Part shown: piece after piece, positions 17,494 through 26,967 of the stretch
Layout: each line of letters begins with the position of its first letter
Position numbering within the stretch: the stretch's first letter is position 1
Origin: Pseudomonas sp. Irchel s3b2
GTDB lineage: Bacteria; Pseudomonadota; Gammaproteobacteria; Pseudomonadales; Pseudomonadaceae
Length of the DNA: 64,000 bases
Direction of reading: 5' to 3'
NCBI RefSeq assembly: GCF_900187445.1
Contig: NZ_FYEB01000001.1
Location: 496,001 to 560,000 of the forward strand
Program-made: the position numbers and the translations under genes
The notes under the pieces: model-generated
Databases searched by the model: none
Seen by the model: only the letters and a program-made list of their open reading frames with translations
Told to the model about the DNA's origin: nothing

Positions 17494-18924
17494 ATGTCGA
17501 TACCACGCTTGAAGTCTTATCTCTCCATTTTTGCCGCCGTGTTGGTGCTCGGTCAGGCGGTCGCTGCGCAAGCGGTCGAGTTGCCTGACTTCACGCAGTT
17601 GGTCGAGCAAGCCTCGCCTGCGGTGGTTAACATCAGCACCACCCAAAAGCTGCCGGACCGCCGGATGTCCAGCGAGCAAATGCCTGACCTTGAAGGATTG
17701 CCGCCAATGCTGCGTGAGTTCTTTGAGCGAGGCATGCCACAGCAACCACGTTCCCCGCGCGGCGATCGTCAGCGTGAGGCTCAATCCCTGGGCTCGGGTT
17801 TCATCATTTCGTCTGACGGCTACATCCTGACTAACAACCATGTGATTGCCGATGCCGACGAGATTCTCGTGCGCCTCGCCGATCGCAGTGAGTTGAAAGC
17901 CAAGCTGATCGGTACCGATCCGCGCTCTGACGTCGCTTTGCTGAAAATCGAAGGCAAGGACCTGCCGGTTCTCAAGCTTGGCAAGTCGCAGGACCTGAAA
18001 GCCGGTCAGTGGGTGGTGGCGATCGGTTCGCCGTTCGGCTTTGATCACACGGTGACCCAAGGTATCGTCAGCGCCATCGGCCGTAGCCTGCCGAACGAAA
18101 ACTATGTGCCGTTCATCCAGACCGACGTGCCGATCAACCCGGGCAACTCCGGTGGTCCGCTGTTCAACCTGGCCGGTGAAGTGGTCGGCATCAACTCGCA
18201 GATCTACACCCGCTCCGGCGGCTTCATGGGCGTATCGTTCGCGATCCCTATCGATGTGGCAATGGACGTTTCCAATCAGCTGAAAAGTGGCGGTAAAGTC
18301 AGCCGCGGCTGGTTGGGCGTAGTGATCCAGGAAGTGAACAAGGATCTGGCTGAATCGTTCGGTCTCGAGAAGCCGGCCGGTGCACTGGTGGCTCAGATCC
18401 AGGATGACGGTCCGGCTGCCAAGGGCGGCCTGCAAGTGGGCGACGTGATCCTTAGCATGAACGGTCAACCGATCGTCATGTCCGCCGATCTGCCGCACCT
18501 GGTGGGCGCGCTGAAGGCTGGCTCGAAAGCCGATCTTGAAGTGATCCGCGAAGGCAAGCGCAAGAACGTCGAGCTCACCGTCGGCGCTATTCCCGAAGAA
18601 GGCAAAGAGTTGGAAGCCCTGCCTAAATCCAGTGTCGAGCGCAGCAGCAATCGCCTGGGTGTTTCCGTGGCCGAGCTGACCGAGGAGCAGAAGAAAACCC
18701 TCGACCTCAAGGGTGGTGTGGTTATCAAGGAAGTTCAGGACGGTCCTGCTGCCCTGATCGGCTTGCAGCCGGGCGATGTGATCACTCACCTGAATAATCA
18801 GGCGATCGGCTCCTCCAAGGAGTTCACGGACATTGCCAAGGCGCTGCCGAAGAACCGCTCGGTGTCGATGCGGGTTCTGCGCCAGGGTCGCGCCAGCTTC
18901 ATCACCTTCAAACTGGCTGAATAA
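17494..18924 (+). CDS. mucD: Periplasmic serine protease MucD (DegP/HtrA family)
   Basis: 476 residues. Signal peptide to about residue 28. The S1C protease domain has catalytic His in TNNHVIAD, Asp in RSDVALLK and Ser in NPGNSGGPL, and two PDZ domains follow. It degrades misfolded envelope proteins and restrains AlgU activation. I start at the ATG at 17494 (MSIPRLKSYL), which gives a proper signal peptide and the family length; the frame is open 79 codons further up without similarity. 248 bases separate it from mucB. Confidence 0.95.
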   Translation: MSIPRLKSYLSIFAAVLVLGQAVAAQAVELPDFTQLVEQASPAVVNISTTQKLPDRRMSSEQMPDLEGLPPMLREFFERGMPQQPRSPRGDRQREAQSLGSGFIISSDGYILTNNHVIADADEILVRLADRSELKAKLIGTDPRSDVALLKIEGKDLPVLKLGKSQDLKAGQWVVAIGSPFGFDHTVTQGIVSAIGRSLPNENYVPFIQTDVPINPGNSGGPLFNLAGEVVGINSQIYTRSGGFMGVSFAIPIDVAMDVSNQLKSGGKVSRGWLGVVIQEVNKDLAESFGLEKPAGALVAQIQDDGPAAKGGLQVGDVILSMNGQPIVMSADLPHLVGALKAGSKADLEVIREGKRKNVELTVGAIPEEGKELEALPKSSVERSSNRLGVSVAELTEEQKKTLDLKGGVVIKEVQDGPAALIGLQPGDVITHLNNQAIGSSKEFTDIAKALPKNRSVSMRVLRQGRASFITFKLAE

Positions 18925-18946
18925 ACCGGTTGTCGGCTGAATAAAA

Positions 18947-18975
18947 AACCGCCTCGAAAGAGGCGGTTTTTTTGT
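18947..18975 (+). terminator. Rho-independent terminator of mucD
   Basis: AACCGCCTC (18947-18955), GAAA tetraloop, GAGGCGGTT, then seven Ts in total. The stem is flanked by A- and T-runs, so it can work in both directions for mucD and the convergent bepA. Confidence 0.92.
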
Positions 18976-18999
18976 GTGAATTTTTTGTGTCTGAAGCAG

Positions 19000-20433
19000 T
19001 TAGCCCATCATGTCCTTGACCATCCGCTCCTGCTCCATCAACTCGCGTTGCCTTGCGTCGATCCGCGATGACAGCGGGAAGTTGCTGCCAGCCTTACGCT
19101 TGGCGAAGTCCAGTTGCTGGATCGCCTGGCGATAGTCGCCGACCAGTGCAAAGTACTCCGCGCGAGCCTGATGCAAGCCGATGATGTTGCCCGATAGACC
19201 GCGAGTCTCGGCCACCATGTACCAGACGTCCGGATCGTCGGGTCGGCTCTTGAGCAGGTTCTCCAGCGCTTTTTCCGCTTCGGCCGCTCGATTCTGCTTG
19301 AGCAGCAGGTCGACACGCACTTGATTCAGTGGGTAGTTGCCGGGGTATTGAGTGAGCATCCGGTCGACCCGTGTCTGAGCATCGGGTAGACGGTTATTGG
19401 TGATGTCGAGATCGACCTGCGCCAGGTTGTAGATGATCTCGTTCGGCGATTTGGCCAGCAGCAGCTTGAGGTTCTCGCGAGCCTCATTCAACTGACCGCC
19501 CTTGATCTGGGCGATCGCCAAGCCATAGCGCGCAACGTCGTTTTTCGGGTTTTCATCGAGTTGGGCCCGAAAGCGTTTGGCGCCCAGGCCTGGAGTTTCT
19601 TCATAGATCAGCTGCACACGTGCCCGAATCAGCTGATAACGCATGCTGTCTTCGATACCGCCCGGCTTGGCTTGTTCGGCGCGGTTGCGGGTGTCGGCGA
19701 TCCGCGATTCGGTCACCGGGTGAGTCAGCAGGAATTCTGGTGGCTTGGCGTCGAAGCGATACTGGCGCATCAGTCGTTCGAACATGGTCGGCATCGAGCG
19801 CGGATCGTAACCGGCCTTTTCCAGATTCATGATGCCGATACGGTCGGCTTCCTGTTCGTTCTGGCGCGAGAAGCGCCGTTGTTCCTGAATCGCCGCCGCC
19901 TGAGTGCCGGCAATGGCCGCAATCCCGGCATCGCCTGCACCGGCCGCGGCAATCACGATGCCAGCCAGCAGGGCAGCCATCATCGGCACTTGCATGCGCT
20001 GCTGGGCTTCGACACCGCGGGCGAAGTGACGCTGCGACAAGTGAGCCAGTTCGTGGGCCAGTACCGAAGCATATTCGCCCTCGGTCTGGGCATTGAGGAA
20101 CAAGCCACCGTTGACGCCGACGATCCCGCCCGGCGCGGCAAACGCGTTGAGCTGCGGACTGTTGATCAGGATGAACTCCAGGCGCCGGTCATTGACCTGG
20201 CTGGTTTCCACCAGCCGGTAGACGCTGGATTCGACGTAATCCTTGAGCTGCGGATCGTTGAGCTGCGACACCTGACTGCGCAACAGCGCCAGCCACGCAC
20301 GGCCCAGTTGGTGTTCCTGTTGCGGCGAGACGATGGCAGAACTGGCGTCACCGAGTGACGGCAAGTCGTCGGCGAAGCCCGGTGAGGCGAGCAGGCAAGC
20401 GAGCGTCAGCAGGGTAGGGCGCAAAAAAGTCAT
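19000..20433 (-). CDS. bepA: M48 metalloprotease with TPRs, BepA-like
   Basis: 477 residues. Signal peptide MTFLRPTLLTLACLLASPGFA, zinc site VLAHELAHLSQRH (HEXXH) and third-ligand EQEADRIG, a glycine-rich membrane-associated stretch, then TPR-like repeats over the C-terminal 200 residues. BepA assists and degrades LptD and Bam substrates in the periplasm. I use the ATG at 20433 rather than an in-frame start seven codons earlier because it gives a clean signal peptide. Divergent from the TusA-like gene. Confidence 0.9.
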   Translation of the reverse strand: MTFLRPTLLTLACLLASPGFADDLPSLGDASSAIVSPQQEHQLGRAWLALLRSQVSQLNDPQLKDYVESSVYRLVETSQVNDRRLEFILINSPQLNAFAAPGGIVGVNGGLFLNAQTEGEYASVLAHELAHLSQRHFARGVEAQQRMQVPMMAALLAGIVIAAAGAGDAGIAAIAGTQAAAIQEQRRFSRQNEQEADRIGIMNLEKAGYDPRSMPTMFERLMRQYRFDAKPPEFLLTHPVTESRIADTRNRAEQAKPGGIEDSMRYQLIRARVQLIYEETPGLGAKRFRAQLDENPKNDVARYGLAIAQIKGGQLNEARENLKLLLAKSPNEIIYNLAQVDLDITNNRLPDAQTRVDRMLTQYPGNYPLNQVRVDLLLKQNRAAEAEKALENLLKSRPDDPDVWYMVAETRGLSGNIIGLHQARAEYFALVGDYRQAIQQLDFAKRKAGSNFPLSSRIDARQRELMEQERMVKDMMG

Positions 20434-20531
20434 GCACAAAGCCTTAGTCGACAAAGACCTTACTGTAGCCGGACACTACGCTTGGGACCAGATATTCTAA
20501 GCGGCTCAACCCCCCGCCCCGGAGTGATTCG

Positions 20532-20771
20532 ATGACTGATGCTGTAACCCACGATGCCGAACTGGACGCCAGCGGTCTGAATTGCCCGTTGCCGTTGCTC
20601 AAGGCCAAGCTGGAACTCAATCGGATGGCCAGCGGTGCGGTACTCAAGGTAATCGCCACCGATGCGGGCTCCCAGCGCGACTTTCGCACCTTTGCCCGAT
20701 TGGCCGGTCATACGCTGCTTCGTGAAGAAGATGAGGCGGGCATTTACCGCTACTGGTTGAAAAAAGCCTGA
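20532..20771 (+). CDS. TusA-family sulfur carrier
   Basis: 79 residues. LDASGLNCPLPLLKAK holds the CPxP motif with the sulfur-carrying Cys. Homologue of PAO1 PA1006, reported to affect molybdenum-cofactor balance and biofilm formation; whether it also serves tRNA thiolation is open. 31 bases before the AI-2E family transporter gene on the same strand. Confidence 0.9.
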   Translation: MTDAVTHDAELDASGLNCPLPLLKAKLELNRMASGAVLKVIATDAGSQRDFRTFARLAGHTLLREEDEAGIYRYWLKKA

Positions 20772-20802
20772 AACCTGCTGCGTTCGTTTCTAAGGATTAT
20801 TG

Positions 20803-21873
20803 ATGTTCAAGGTGTTACGCGATTGGATTCAGCGCTATTTCTCGGATGAAGAGGCTGTGGTACTGGCGGTCCTGCTGTTTCTGGCATTTACCGCAGTGCT
20901 TACCCTAGGGGGAATGCTTGCGCCAGTACTGGCCGGGATGGTGCTGGCGTATCTGATGCAGGGGCTGGTCGTGACCCTTGAGCGCCTGCGCATGCCGGGT
21001 GGCGCCGCGGTGGGGCTGGTCTTCGCGTTGTTCATGGGGTTGTTGCTGGTCTTTATCATCGTCGTGGTGCCATTGCTCTGGCACCAACTGATCACGTTGT
21101 TCAACGAATTGCCCGGCATGCTCGCCAAGTGGCAGTCGTTGCTGTTGCTGCTGCCCGAGCGTTATCCGCACCTGGTGTCGGACGAGCAAGTGCTACAGGC
21201 GATCGAAGTGGCGCGGGGCGAGATCGGCAAGTTCGGTCAATGGGCTCTGACGTTCTCCCTGTCCAGTCTGCCGCTGCTGGTGAACATCATGATTTACCTG
21301 GTGCTGGTGCCGATCCTGGTGTTCTTTTTCCTCAAGGACCGGGAGATGATCGGCCAGTGGGTGCGCGGTTATCTGCCGCGGGAGCGGGCGCTGATCACCC
21401 GGGTTGCCCAGGAAATGAACCGGCAGATCGCCAATTACATTCGCGGCAAGGTCATCGAAATCTTCATTTGCGGTGGCGTGACTTACATCGCATTCGTGGC
21501 GCTAGGGCTCAACTATTCGGCGCTGCTGGCCTTGCTGGTGGGTGTGTCGGTCGTGGTGCCTTACGTCGGGGCGGTGGTGGTGACCGTGCCAGTGCTGCTG
21601 ATTGCGCTGTTCCAATGGGGCTGGAGCGATCAGTTCATCTATTTGATGGCGGTCTACGGGATCATCCAGACGCTGGACGGCAACGTGCTGGTGCCACTGT
21701 TGTTCTCGGAAGCGGTCAATCTGCACCCGGTGGCGATCATTTGCGCGGTGTTGCTGTTTGGCGGGTTGTGGGGCTTCTGGGGCGTGTTCTTTGCGATTCC
21801 CCTGGCGACGCTGTTCAAGGCCGTACTGGATGCCTGGCCGCGCAAGGAACCGGTGGTGGCGCCGCTGCTTTAA
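20803..21873 (+). CDS. AI-2E family transporter (PerM-like)
   Basis: 356 residues with about eight predicted helices and the family pattern: GGMLAPVLAGMVLAYLMQGLV near the start and PYVGAVVVTVPVLLIALFQWG plus NVLVPLLFSEAVNLHPVAII in the second half. The family name reflects E. coli TqsA; most members, including PerM, have no proven substrate. ATG at 20803 is preceded by AAGGATT. Convergent with bcp. Confidence 0.88.
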   Translation: MFKVLRDWIQRYFSDEEAVVLAVLLFLAFTAVLTLGGMLAPVLAGMVLAYLMQGLVVTLERLRMPGGAAVGLVFALFMGLLLVFIIVVVPLLWHQLITLFNELPGMLAKWQSLLLLLPERYPHLVSDEQVLQAIEVARGEIGKFGQWALTFSLSSLPLLVNIMIYLVLVPILVFFFLKDREMIGQWVRGYLPRERALITRVAQEMNRQIANYIRGKVIEIFICGGVTYIAFVALGLNYSALLALLVGVSVVVPYVGAVVVTVPVLLIALFQWGWSDQFIYLMAVYGIIQTLDGNVLVPLLFSEAVNLHPVAIICAVLLFGGLWGFWGVFFAIPLATLFKAVLDAWPRKEPVVAPLL

Positions 21874-21891
21874 TTGTCAGTCTTGAGGGCC

Positions 21892-21972
21892 TCTTCGCGG
21901 GCAAGCCTCGCTCCTACAGGGTTTGAAATCCTGTAGGAGCGAGCGGTGCGGCGATCCGACTTGCCCGCGAAG
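21892..21972. repeat. REP inverted pair with an interrupted right arm
   Basis: The left arm matches the other copies. The right arm starts TGTAGGAGCGAG, is broken by about 16 foreign bases (CGGTGCGGCGATCCGA) and resumes CTTGCCCGCGAAG. It lies between the convergent PerM-like and bcp genes. Confidence 0.85.
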
Positions 21973-21996
21973 GCGTCCGAACAGGCGCCCAAATAA

Positions 21997-22470
21997 TCAG
22001 GCCTTGTTCAGCGCCTGAGCAGCAGCCAAAACCGCATCCACATGCCCCGGCACCTTCACACCGCGCCATTCCTGACGCAGCACGCCGTTCTTGTCGATCA
22101 GGAACGTGCTGCGATCGACGCCCATATATTCCTTGCCATAGAGCTTTTTCAGCTTGATCACGTCGAACAGCTGACACAGCGCTTCTTCTTTGTCACTGAT
22201 CAGCTCGAAGGTGAACGCCTGCTTGGCCTTGAAGTTCTCATGGGATTTCAGGCTGTCGCGTGACACGCCGAAGACTTCGGTATTGGCGGCTTTAAAGGCT
22301 TCAAGCTGATCACGGAAACCCTGACCCTGGGTGGTGCAGCCCGGCGTGCTGTCCTTCGGATAGAAGTAAATCACCACTTGTTTGCCTTTGAGGCCCGCGA
22401 GGCTGACGGATTGCCCGCTGGTGGCGGGTGCTTCGAAGTCGGCAACCGGTTGGTCGATGGCTACGGCCAT
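21997..22470 (-). CDS. bcp: Thioredoxin-dependent peroxiredoxin Bcp
   Basis: 157 residues. DSTPGCTTQGQGFRD holds the peroxidatic Cys. The resolving Cys usually five residues later (as in PGCTxxACxF) is Gln here, so this is a single-Cys-type Bcp; another Cys sits in ALCQLF. It reduces peroxides in the cytosol. ATG at 22470 (MAVAIDQPVADFEA); the frame continues upstream into the GcvR-like gene. Ten bases after that gene, on the same strand. Confidence 0.93.
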   Translation of the reverse strand: MAVAIDQPVADFEAPATSGQSVSLAGLKGKQVVIYFYPKDSTPGCTTQGQGFRDQLEAFKAANTEVFGVSRDSLKSHENFKAKQAFTFELISDKEEALCQLFDVIKLKKLYGKEYMGVDRSTFLIDKNGVLRQEWRGVKVPGHVDAVLAAAQALNKA

Positions 22471-22480
22471 GAAAGCTTCC

Positions 22481-23041
22481 TTACATTGGGTTTTGTGGGC
22501 GCCACGGTTCAATCAGTGCGTCCAGGTTCATGGCGTCGGCGAAATCCAGGAACTGGTCGCGCAGCCAACTGATCTGGGTGCCAGCCGGCAAGGTCACGGT
22601 GAACGTGGCGTTGAGCATGGTGCCGCCGGTCTGCGGGGCCTGATAGGTGTCGCAGGTCAGGTTCTCCAGCTCGACGTTGTGATCCATGAAGAACTGGCAC
22701 AGCTCGTTGATGATGTCCGGGCGGTAGGCCGAGCTGACGTAGGCGACGTACGGCAGGGCTTGGGGACGGTTCTCCAAGGCTGCGCTACGGATCACATTGA
22801 CAGTGAATGCATGCCGTTTGGCCAGCACTGGCAGACTGCCTTCGAGGCGCGCGAGGGCGTCCCAGCTGCCAGAGATTTCGAGAATGAGCGCACTGCATTC
22901 ACCATGGCGCGTCAGGCGAGAGGTGACCACGGCGCAGCGGTTTTCATGGCTGGCACGGCACAGGACGTTAGTCAGCTCCATGGGGTTGGCGCCGAGGGCA
23001 CTGATGACAAGGAATTGTTCGCGAACTGTGGGGGTGGACAT
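22481..23041 (-). CDS. GcvR-like tandem ACT-domain protein
   Basis: 186 residues with two ACT domains (about 8-80 and 90-170). FLVISALGANPMELTNVLCRASHENRC and RPDIINELCQFFMDHNVELENL are the start segments of each. It resembles the glycine cleavage repressor GcvR, which acts through GcvA; no gcv gene is nearby, so its partner is unknown. Divergent from dapA and directly upstream of bcp. Confidence 0.85.
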   Translation of the reverse strand: MSTPTVREQFLVISALGANPMELTNVLCRASHENRCAVVTSRLTRHGECSALILEISGSWDALARLEGSLPVLAKRHAFTVNVIRSAALENRPQALPYVAYVSSAYRPDIINELCQFFMDHNVELENLTCDTYQAPQTGGTMLNATFTVTLPAGTQISWLRDQFLDFADAMNLDALIEPWRPQNPM

Positions 23042-23367
23042 GCAGCATTCCTAAAGCGATGAGCGGTCGATACTTTTATGGGCTTTTTTTACCGGGACGA
23101 GCCTGCGGATGCGAATTCAGAAAACCCGGCCGAAGGTTGCAACGTGCTCCAGTATGGCGAGAGCGAGGAGTGGCAACGCTGGATCGGGGCTTGTGATGCC
23201 GAAAATGGAGGCTGGAACGCGGCGTACGAGCTTATCAGTACCGATCAAAGTCTGAAGGGTAGCGAAAAGCAGCGCCAAGGGGAATGGCAGCAGCGCAGTA
23301 CTTCGCTTGTACAAGCATCTTGGCGCCAGTACCATTACCGCTCTCTTTTTCCGGCAGGAGCGGTTGC
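23042..23367. other. 326-base divergent region between the GcvR-like gene and dapA
   Basis: I see no supported gene. Short open frames on both strands lack a Shine-Dalgarno and run into dapA. It should hold the promoters of both neighbours; the only site I can place is the dapA ribosome-binding site CAGGAG at its right end. Confidence 0.6.
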
Positions 23368-24246
23368 ATGATTGCGGGCAGTATGGTGGCACTGGTCACA
23401 CCCATGGATGCACAGGGTCGTCTCGACTGGGACAGCCTGAGCAAACTGGTGGACTTCCACCTGCAAGAGGGCACCAACGCCATCGTTGCAGTCGGCACTA
23501 CGGGTGAGTCGGCCACGCTTGATGTGAACGAACACATCGAAGTGATTCGTCGCGTGGTTGCCCAGGTTGCAGGGCGTATTCCGGTGATCGCCGGTACGGG
23601 CGCCAACTCGACGCGCGAAGCGATCGAACTGACGACCAACGCGAAGAACGCCGGCGCCGACGCGTGCCTGCTGGTAACCCCTTACTACAACAAGCCGACG
23701 CAAGAAGGCCTGTACCTGCACTTCAAGGCAATCGCCGAAGCCGTCGACATCCCGCAGATCCTCTACAACGTGCCAGGCCGAACCGCGTGCGACATGCAAG
23801 CCGAGACGGTGATCCGCCTGTCGACCGTGAAGAACATCATCGGCATCAAGGAAGCCACGGGTGACCTGCAGCGCGCCAAGGACATTCTGGCCGGCGTGAG
23901 CAGCGACTTCCTGGTTTATTCCGGTGACGACGCGACCGCAGTCGAGCTGATGCTGCTCGGCGGCAAGGGCAATATTTCGGTGACCGCCAACGTCGCACCG
24001 CGCGCCATGAGCGAGTTGTGTGCCGCGGCCATGGCCGGTGATGCCGTCAAAGCCCGGGCGATCCACGAAAAGCTGATGCCGCTCAATAAAACCCTGTTTA
24101 TCGAATCCAACCCTATCCCCGTGAAATGGGCACTGCATGAAATGGGCTTGATGCCGGACGGTATCCGTCTGCCGCTCACCTGGCTCAGCGCTGCCTGTCA
24201 CGAACCGCTGCGGCAGGCCATGCGCCAGTCCGGCGTCCTGGTTTAA
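23368..24246 (+). CDS. dapA: 4-hydroxy-tetrahydrodipicolinate synthase
   Basis: 292 residues. Condenses pyruvate with aspartate semialdehyde in lysine and diaminopimelate synthesis. GTTGESATL holds the catalytic Thr, [14 protein letters not shown] the Tyr, and GIKEATGDL the Schiff-base Lys. ATG at 23368 with CAGGAG upstream; the frame runs further up without similarity. Followed after 17 bases by bamC. Confidence 0.96.
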   Translation: MIAGSMVALVTPMDAQGRLDWDSLSKLVDFHLQEGTNAIVAVGTTGESATLDVNEHIEVIRRVVAQVAGRIPVIAGTGANSTREAIELTTNAKNAGADACLLVTPYYNKPTQEGLYLHFKAIAEAVDIPQILYNVPGRTACDMQAETVIRLSTVKNIIGIKEATGDLQRAKDILAGVSSDFLVYSGDDATAVELMLLGGKGNISVTANVAPRAMSELCAAAMAGDAVKARAIHEKLMPLNKTLFIESNPIPVKWALHEMGLMPDGIRLPLTWLSAACHEPLRQAMRQSGVLV

Positions 24247-24263
24247 TTGAGGAAGTACAACGC

Positions 24264-25379
24264 ATGAAGCGAATGGCCGGACTTTCCGCACTTGCCTTGA
24301 TTATCTCCAGCACCAGTGGCTGCGGATGGATCTGGGGCCCGGAAGGTTACTTCCGTGACCGTGGTAGCGATTACCTGGAAGCGCAACAGACTGCACCGAT
24401 GCAACTGCCACCAGAGGTCAGTACCGCCAAGCGTCTGGATCCGCTGTTGCCGATCCCTCGCAACGTGGCCGACGACACCGCCAAGGGCGAATACATCGTG
24501 CCTCGTCCACAGCCGCTGTCGGCATCGGCTGACGCCAGTGCCTACTCCCTGCAGAAGAGCGGCGCCTCGCGTTCGATCCTGGCTCAGACCCCACCGGCCG
24601 AAGTCTGGCCCGTGGCCGTGCAGTTCTTCCAGGACAACGGTTTCCGTCTGGACGAACAACGCCCGCAAACCGGCGAATTCACCACCACTTGGCAGCATTC
24701 CGACGAACTGTCCGCAGCGATGGCCAAGCGCCTGAGCGCGGCGGGTGTCGGTGCTGACAGCGAAACCCGCGTGCGGGTGCGTATCGAGCCAGGCGTGCAG
24801 CGCAACACCAGTGAAGTCTATGTGGTCAGCGCCGAGCGTCCTGCCGGCAGCACCGCCAACGTGGATTTCACCAATCGTTCGGTCAACACTGGCCTGGACG
24901 CAGCACTGGTCGACGACATGCTCGCGAGCATGAGCCGTACTTCGGAGAAGGGCGGTTCGGTCTCCATGCTGGCCTCTCGTGATTTCGATACGCCAAGCCG
25001 TGTCAGCCTGACCGAAGACGGCAGCGGTAACCCGGTGCTGAACGTCGGTAATGACCTGGATCGTGCCTGGTCGAGCGTTGGCCGTGCGCTGGAGCAGGGC
25101 GAATGGCGTGTTGAAGACATCAACCGCAGCCTGGGCCTGTACTACATCAACCTCGCCGAAAAAGCCGAGAAAAAGGACGACCAGCCAGGTTTCTTCAGCG
25201 GCCTGTTCGGCAGCAAGCCGAACAAGGAAGAAGTTGAAGCCCGCGCCGAGCGTTATCAGGTTCGCCTGAGCAAGGTCGGCGAGAGCGTACAAGTCACCAT
25301 CGAGAAAAACATCAACACCGTGGCGCCTGCAGACGTGGCGCGCAAAGTGTTGACCGTGATTCAGGACAATCTGGGCTGA
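24264..25379 (+). CDS. bamC: Outer membrane assembly lipoprotein BamC
   Basis: 371 residues. A lipoprotein signal ends at TSGC (Cys 20), followed by the unstructured GYFRDRGSDYLEAQQ segment that contacts BamD, then two helix-grip domains. Accessory subunit of the Bam complex that inserts beta-barrel proteins. 17 bases after dapA and 4 before the MBL gene, so the three form one transcription unit, as I recall in other pseudomonads. Confidence 0.92.
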   Translation: MKRMAGLSALALIISSTSGCGWIWGPEGYFRDRGSDYLEAQQTAPMQLPPEVSTAKRLDPLLPIPRNVADDTAKGEYIVPRPQPLSASADASAYSLQKSGASRSILAQTPPAEVWPVAVQFFQDNGFRLDEQRPQTGEFTTTWQHSDELSAAMAKRLSAAGVGADSETRVRVRIEPGVQRNTSEVYVVSAERPAGSTANVDFTNRSVNTGLDAALVDDMLASMSRTSEKGGSVSMLASRDFDTPSRVSLTEDGSGNPVLNVGNDLDRAWSSVGRALEQGEWRVEDINRSLGLYYINLAEKAEKKDDQPGFFSGLFGSKPNKEEVEARAERYQVRLSKVGESVQVTIEKNINTVAPADVARKVLTVIQDNLG

Positions 25380-25383
25380 TCAC

Positions 25384-26142
25384 ATGCGTTTTGCCGTTCT
25401 CGGCAGCGGTAGCCAAGGGAACGGCACGCTGATAGCCAGCGACGACACGTTTGTACTGGTGGATTGTGGTTTCTCCTTGCGAGAAACTGAAAAACGCCTG
25501 CTGCGACTGGGTGTGAACCCTACGCAGCTGAGCGCGATACTCGTGACCCACGAACATGCCGACCACGTGCATGGCGTGGGTTTGCTGTCTCGGCGTTACA
25601 ATCTGCCTGTCTACCTCAGTCGCGGAACCCTGCGCGGGATGCGCAAACCGATTGAACCCGCAGGCTTTCTGGCCGGCGGCGAGCAACTGCAAATAGGCAA
25701 TCTGAACATCGGCGTCATTGCCGTGGCCCATGATGCACAGGAGCCAACGCAGTATGTCTTCAGCGACGGTCAACGGCGTTTCGGCCTGTTGACCGACCTG
25801 GGCTCATACTGCAATACAGTGCTGGATGGCTACCGGGACCTCGATGCATTGATGATCGAGTCCAACCATTGTCGTGACATGCTGGCTCGCGGTCACTACC
25901 CGTACTTTCTCAAGCAGCGGGTGGGCGGTGAATTGGGACATTTGAACAACCATCAGGCGGCATTCCTGGTGGCCGAGTTGGGCTGGCAAGGCCTGCAACA
26001 CCTGGTCCTGGCCCATCTGAGCAGCAAGAACAACCTGCCGCAGCTGGCCCGGCAATGTTTTGTCGACACCCTCGGGTGCGACCCGGACTGGCTGCAACTG
26101 GCCGATCAAGATTCAGGGCTCGACTGGCGACACATCGCCTAG
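25384..26142 (+). CDS. MBL-fold metallo-hydrolase (YycJ-like)
   Basis: 252 residues. The metal site THEHADHVHG (about 56-65) and the downstream IAVAHDAQEP, LLTDLGS and ESNHCRDML segments fit the metallo-beta-lactamase fold of the YycJ/WalJ branch, some members of which are DNA exonucleases. The substrate here is unknown. It starts four bases after bamC and ends 28 before purC. Confidence 0.87.
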   Translation: MRFAVLGSGSQGNGTLIASDDTFVLVDCGFSLRETEKRLLRLGVNPTQLSAILVTHEHADHVHGVGLLSRRYNLPVYLSRGTLRGMRKPIEPAGFLAGGEQLQIGNLNIGVIAVAHDAQEPTQYVFSDGQRRFGLLTDLGSYCNTVLDGYRDLDALMIESNHCRDMLARGHYPYFLKQRVGGELGHLNNHQAAFLVAELGWQGLQHLVLAHLSSKNNLPQLARQCFVDTLGCDPDWLQLADQDSGLDWRHIA

Positions 26143-26170
26143 CCCACCTACTTAGCAAGCGGAGCCCATC

Positions 26171-26884
26171 ATGGAAAAACGTGAAGAACTTTACCGCGGC
26201 AAAGCCAAATCGGTTTACAAGACCGATGACGCTGACCGCTTGATCCTGCTGTTTCGCAACGACACTTCGGCGTTCGACGGCAAGCGCATCGAGCAGCTCG
26301 ACCGCAAAGGCATGGTGAACAACAAGTTCAACGCCTTCATCATGCAGAAACTCGAAGCAGCCGGCGTGCCGACTCAATTCGACAAACTGCTGGGCGACAA
26401 CGAATGCCTGGTGAAGAAACTCGACATGATTCCGGTCGAGTGTGTCGTGCGTAACTATGCCGCCGGCAGCCTGGTCAAGCGTCTGGGCGTCGAAGAAGGC
26501 ATGAAGCTCAATCCTTACACCTTCGAACTGTTCCTGAAGGACGACGCCAAGGGCGACCCGTTCATCAACGAATCCCACGTCGTGGCGTTCGGCTGGGGCA
26601 CCGCCGAGCAACTGGTTCGTATGAAAGAACTGTCGCTCAAGGTCAACGAAGTCCTGAGCAAACTGTTCGACGACGCCGGCCTGCTGCTGGTCGACTTCAA
26701 ACTCGAATTCGGCGTGTTCTCCGACGGCTCCATCGTCCTGGGTGACGAGTTCAGCCCGGACGGCTGCCGTCTGTGGGACAAGGCCACCGGCAAGAAAATG
26801 GACAAGGACCGCTTCCGTCAGGGCCTCGGTGACGTTATCGAAGCCTACGAAGAAGTCGCCAATCGTCTGGGCGTACCGCTGTAA
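26171..26884 (+). CDS. purC: Phosphoribosylaminoimidazole-succinocarboxamide synthase
   Basis: 237 residues, the standard length for bacterial SAICAR synthetase. [32 protein letters not shown] is the ATP-binding start, and [12 protein letters not shown] and [12 protein letters not shown] are conserved substrate-binding segments. It joins CAIR with aspartate in purine synthesis. GCGGAG precedes the ATG. Last gene of the dapA-bamC-MBL-purC run, followed by tRNA-Ser. Confidence 0.96.
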   Translation: MEKREELYRGKAKSVYKTDDADRLILLFRNDTSAFDGKRIEQLDRKGMVNNKFNAFIMQKLEAAGVPTQFDKLLGDNECLVKKLDMIPVECVVRNYAAGSLVKRLGVEEGMKLNPYTFELFLKDDAKGDPFINESHVVAFGWGTAEQLVRMKELSLKVNEVLSKLFDDAGLLLVDFKLEFGVFSDGSIVLGDEFSPDGCRLWDKATGKKMDKDRFRQGLGDVIEAYEEVANRLGVPL

Positions 26885-26951
26885 TCGACGCAAGCATCTG
26901 ATAGCACGGAAAAATTTCGCTTAGGGGGTTCGCTTCCGGCAAAAGTGTTGT

Positions 26952-26957
26952 TATGAT
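26952..26957 (+). promoter_or_regulatory. Candidate -10 box of tRNA-Ser
   Basis: TATGAT ends 10 bases before the mature tRNA. The -35 match 17 bases upstream (TTCGCT) is weak. Confidence 0.45.
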
Positions 26958-26967
26958 GCGCGCCGTT

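Noticed and set aside
17377..18789. A 470-codon minus-strand frame opposite mucD
   Set aside because: His/Arg/Gln-rich composition typical of the complement of a high-GC gene; mucD is a clear HtrA protease.
23078..23371. Small frame between the GcvR-like gene and dapA
   Set aside because: No ribosome-binding site, runs over the dapA start, and no family resemblance.
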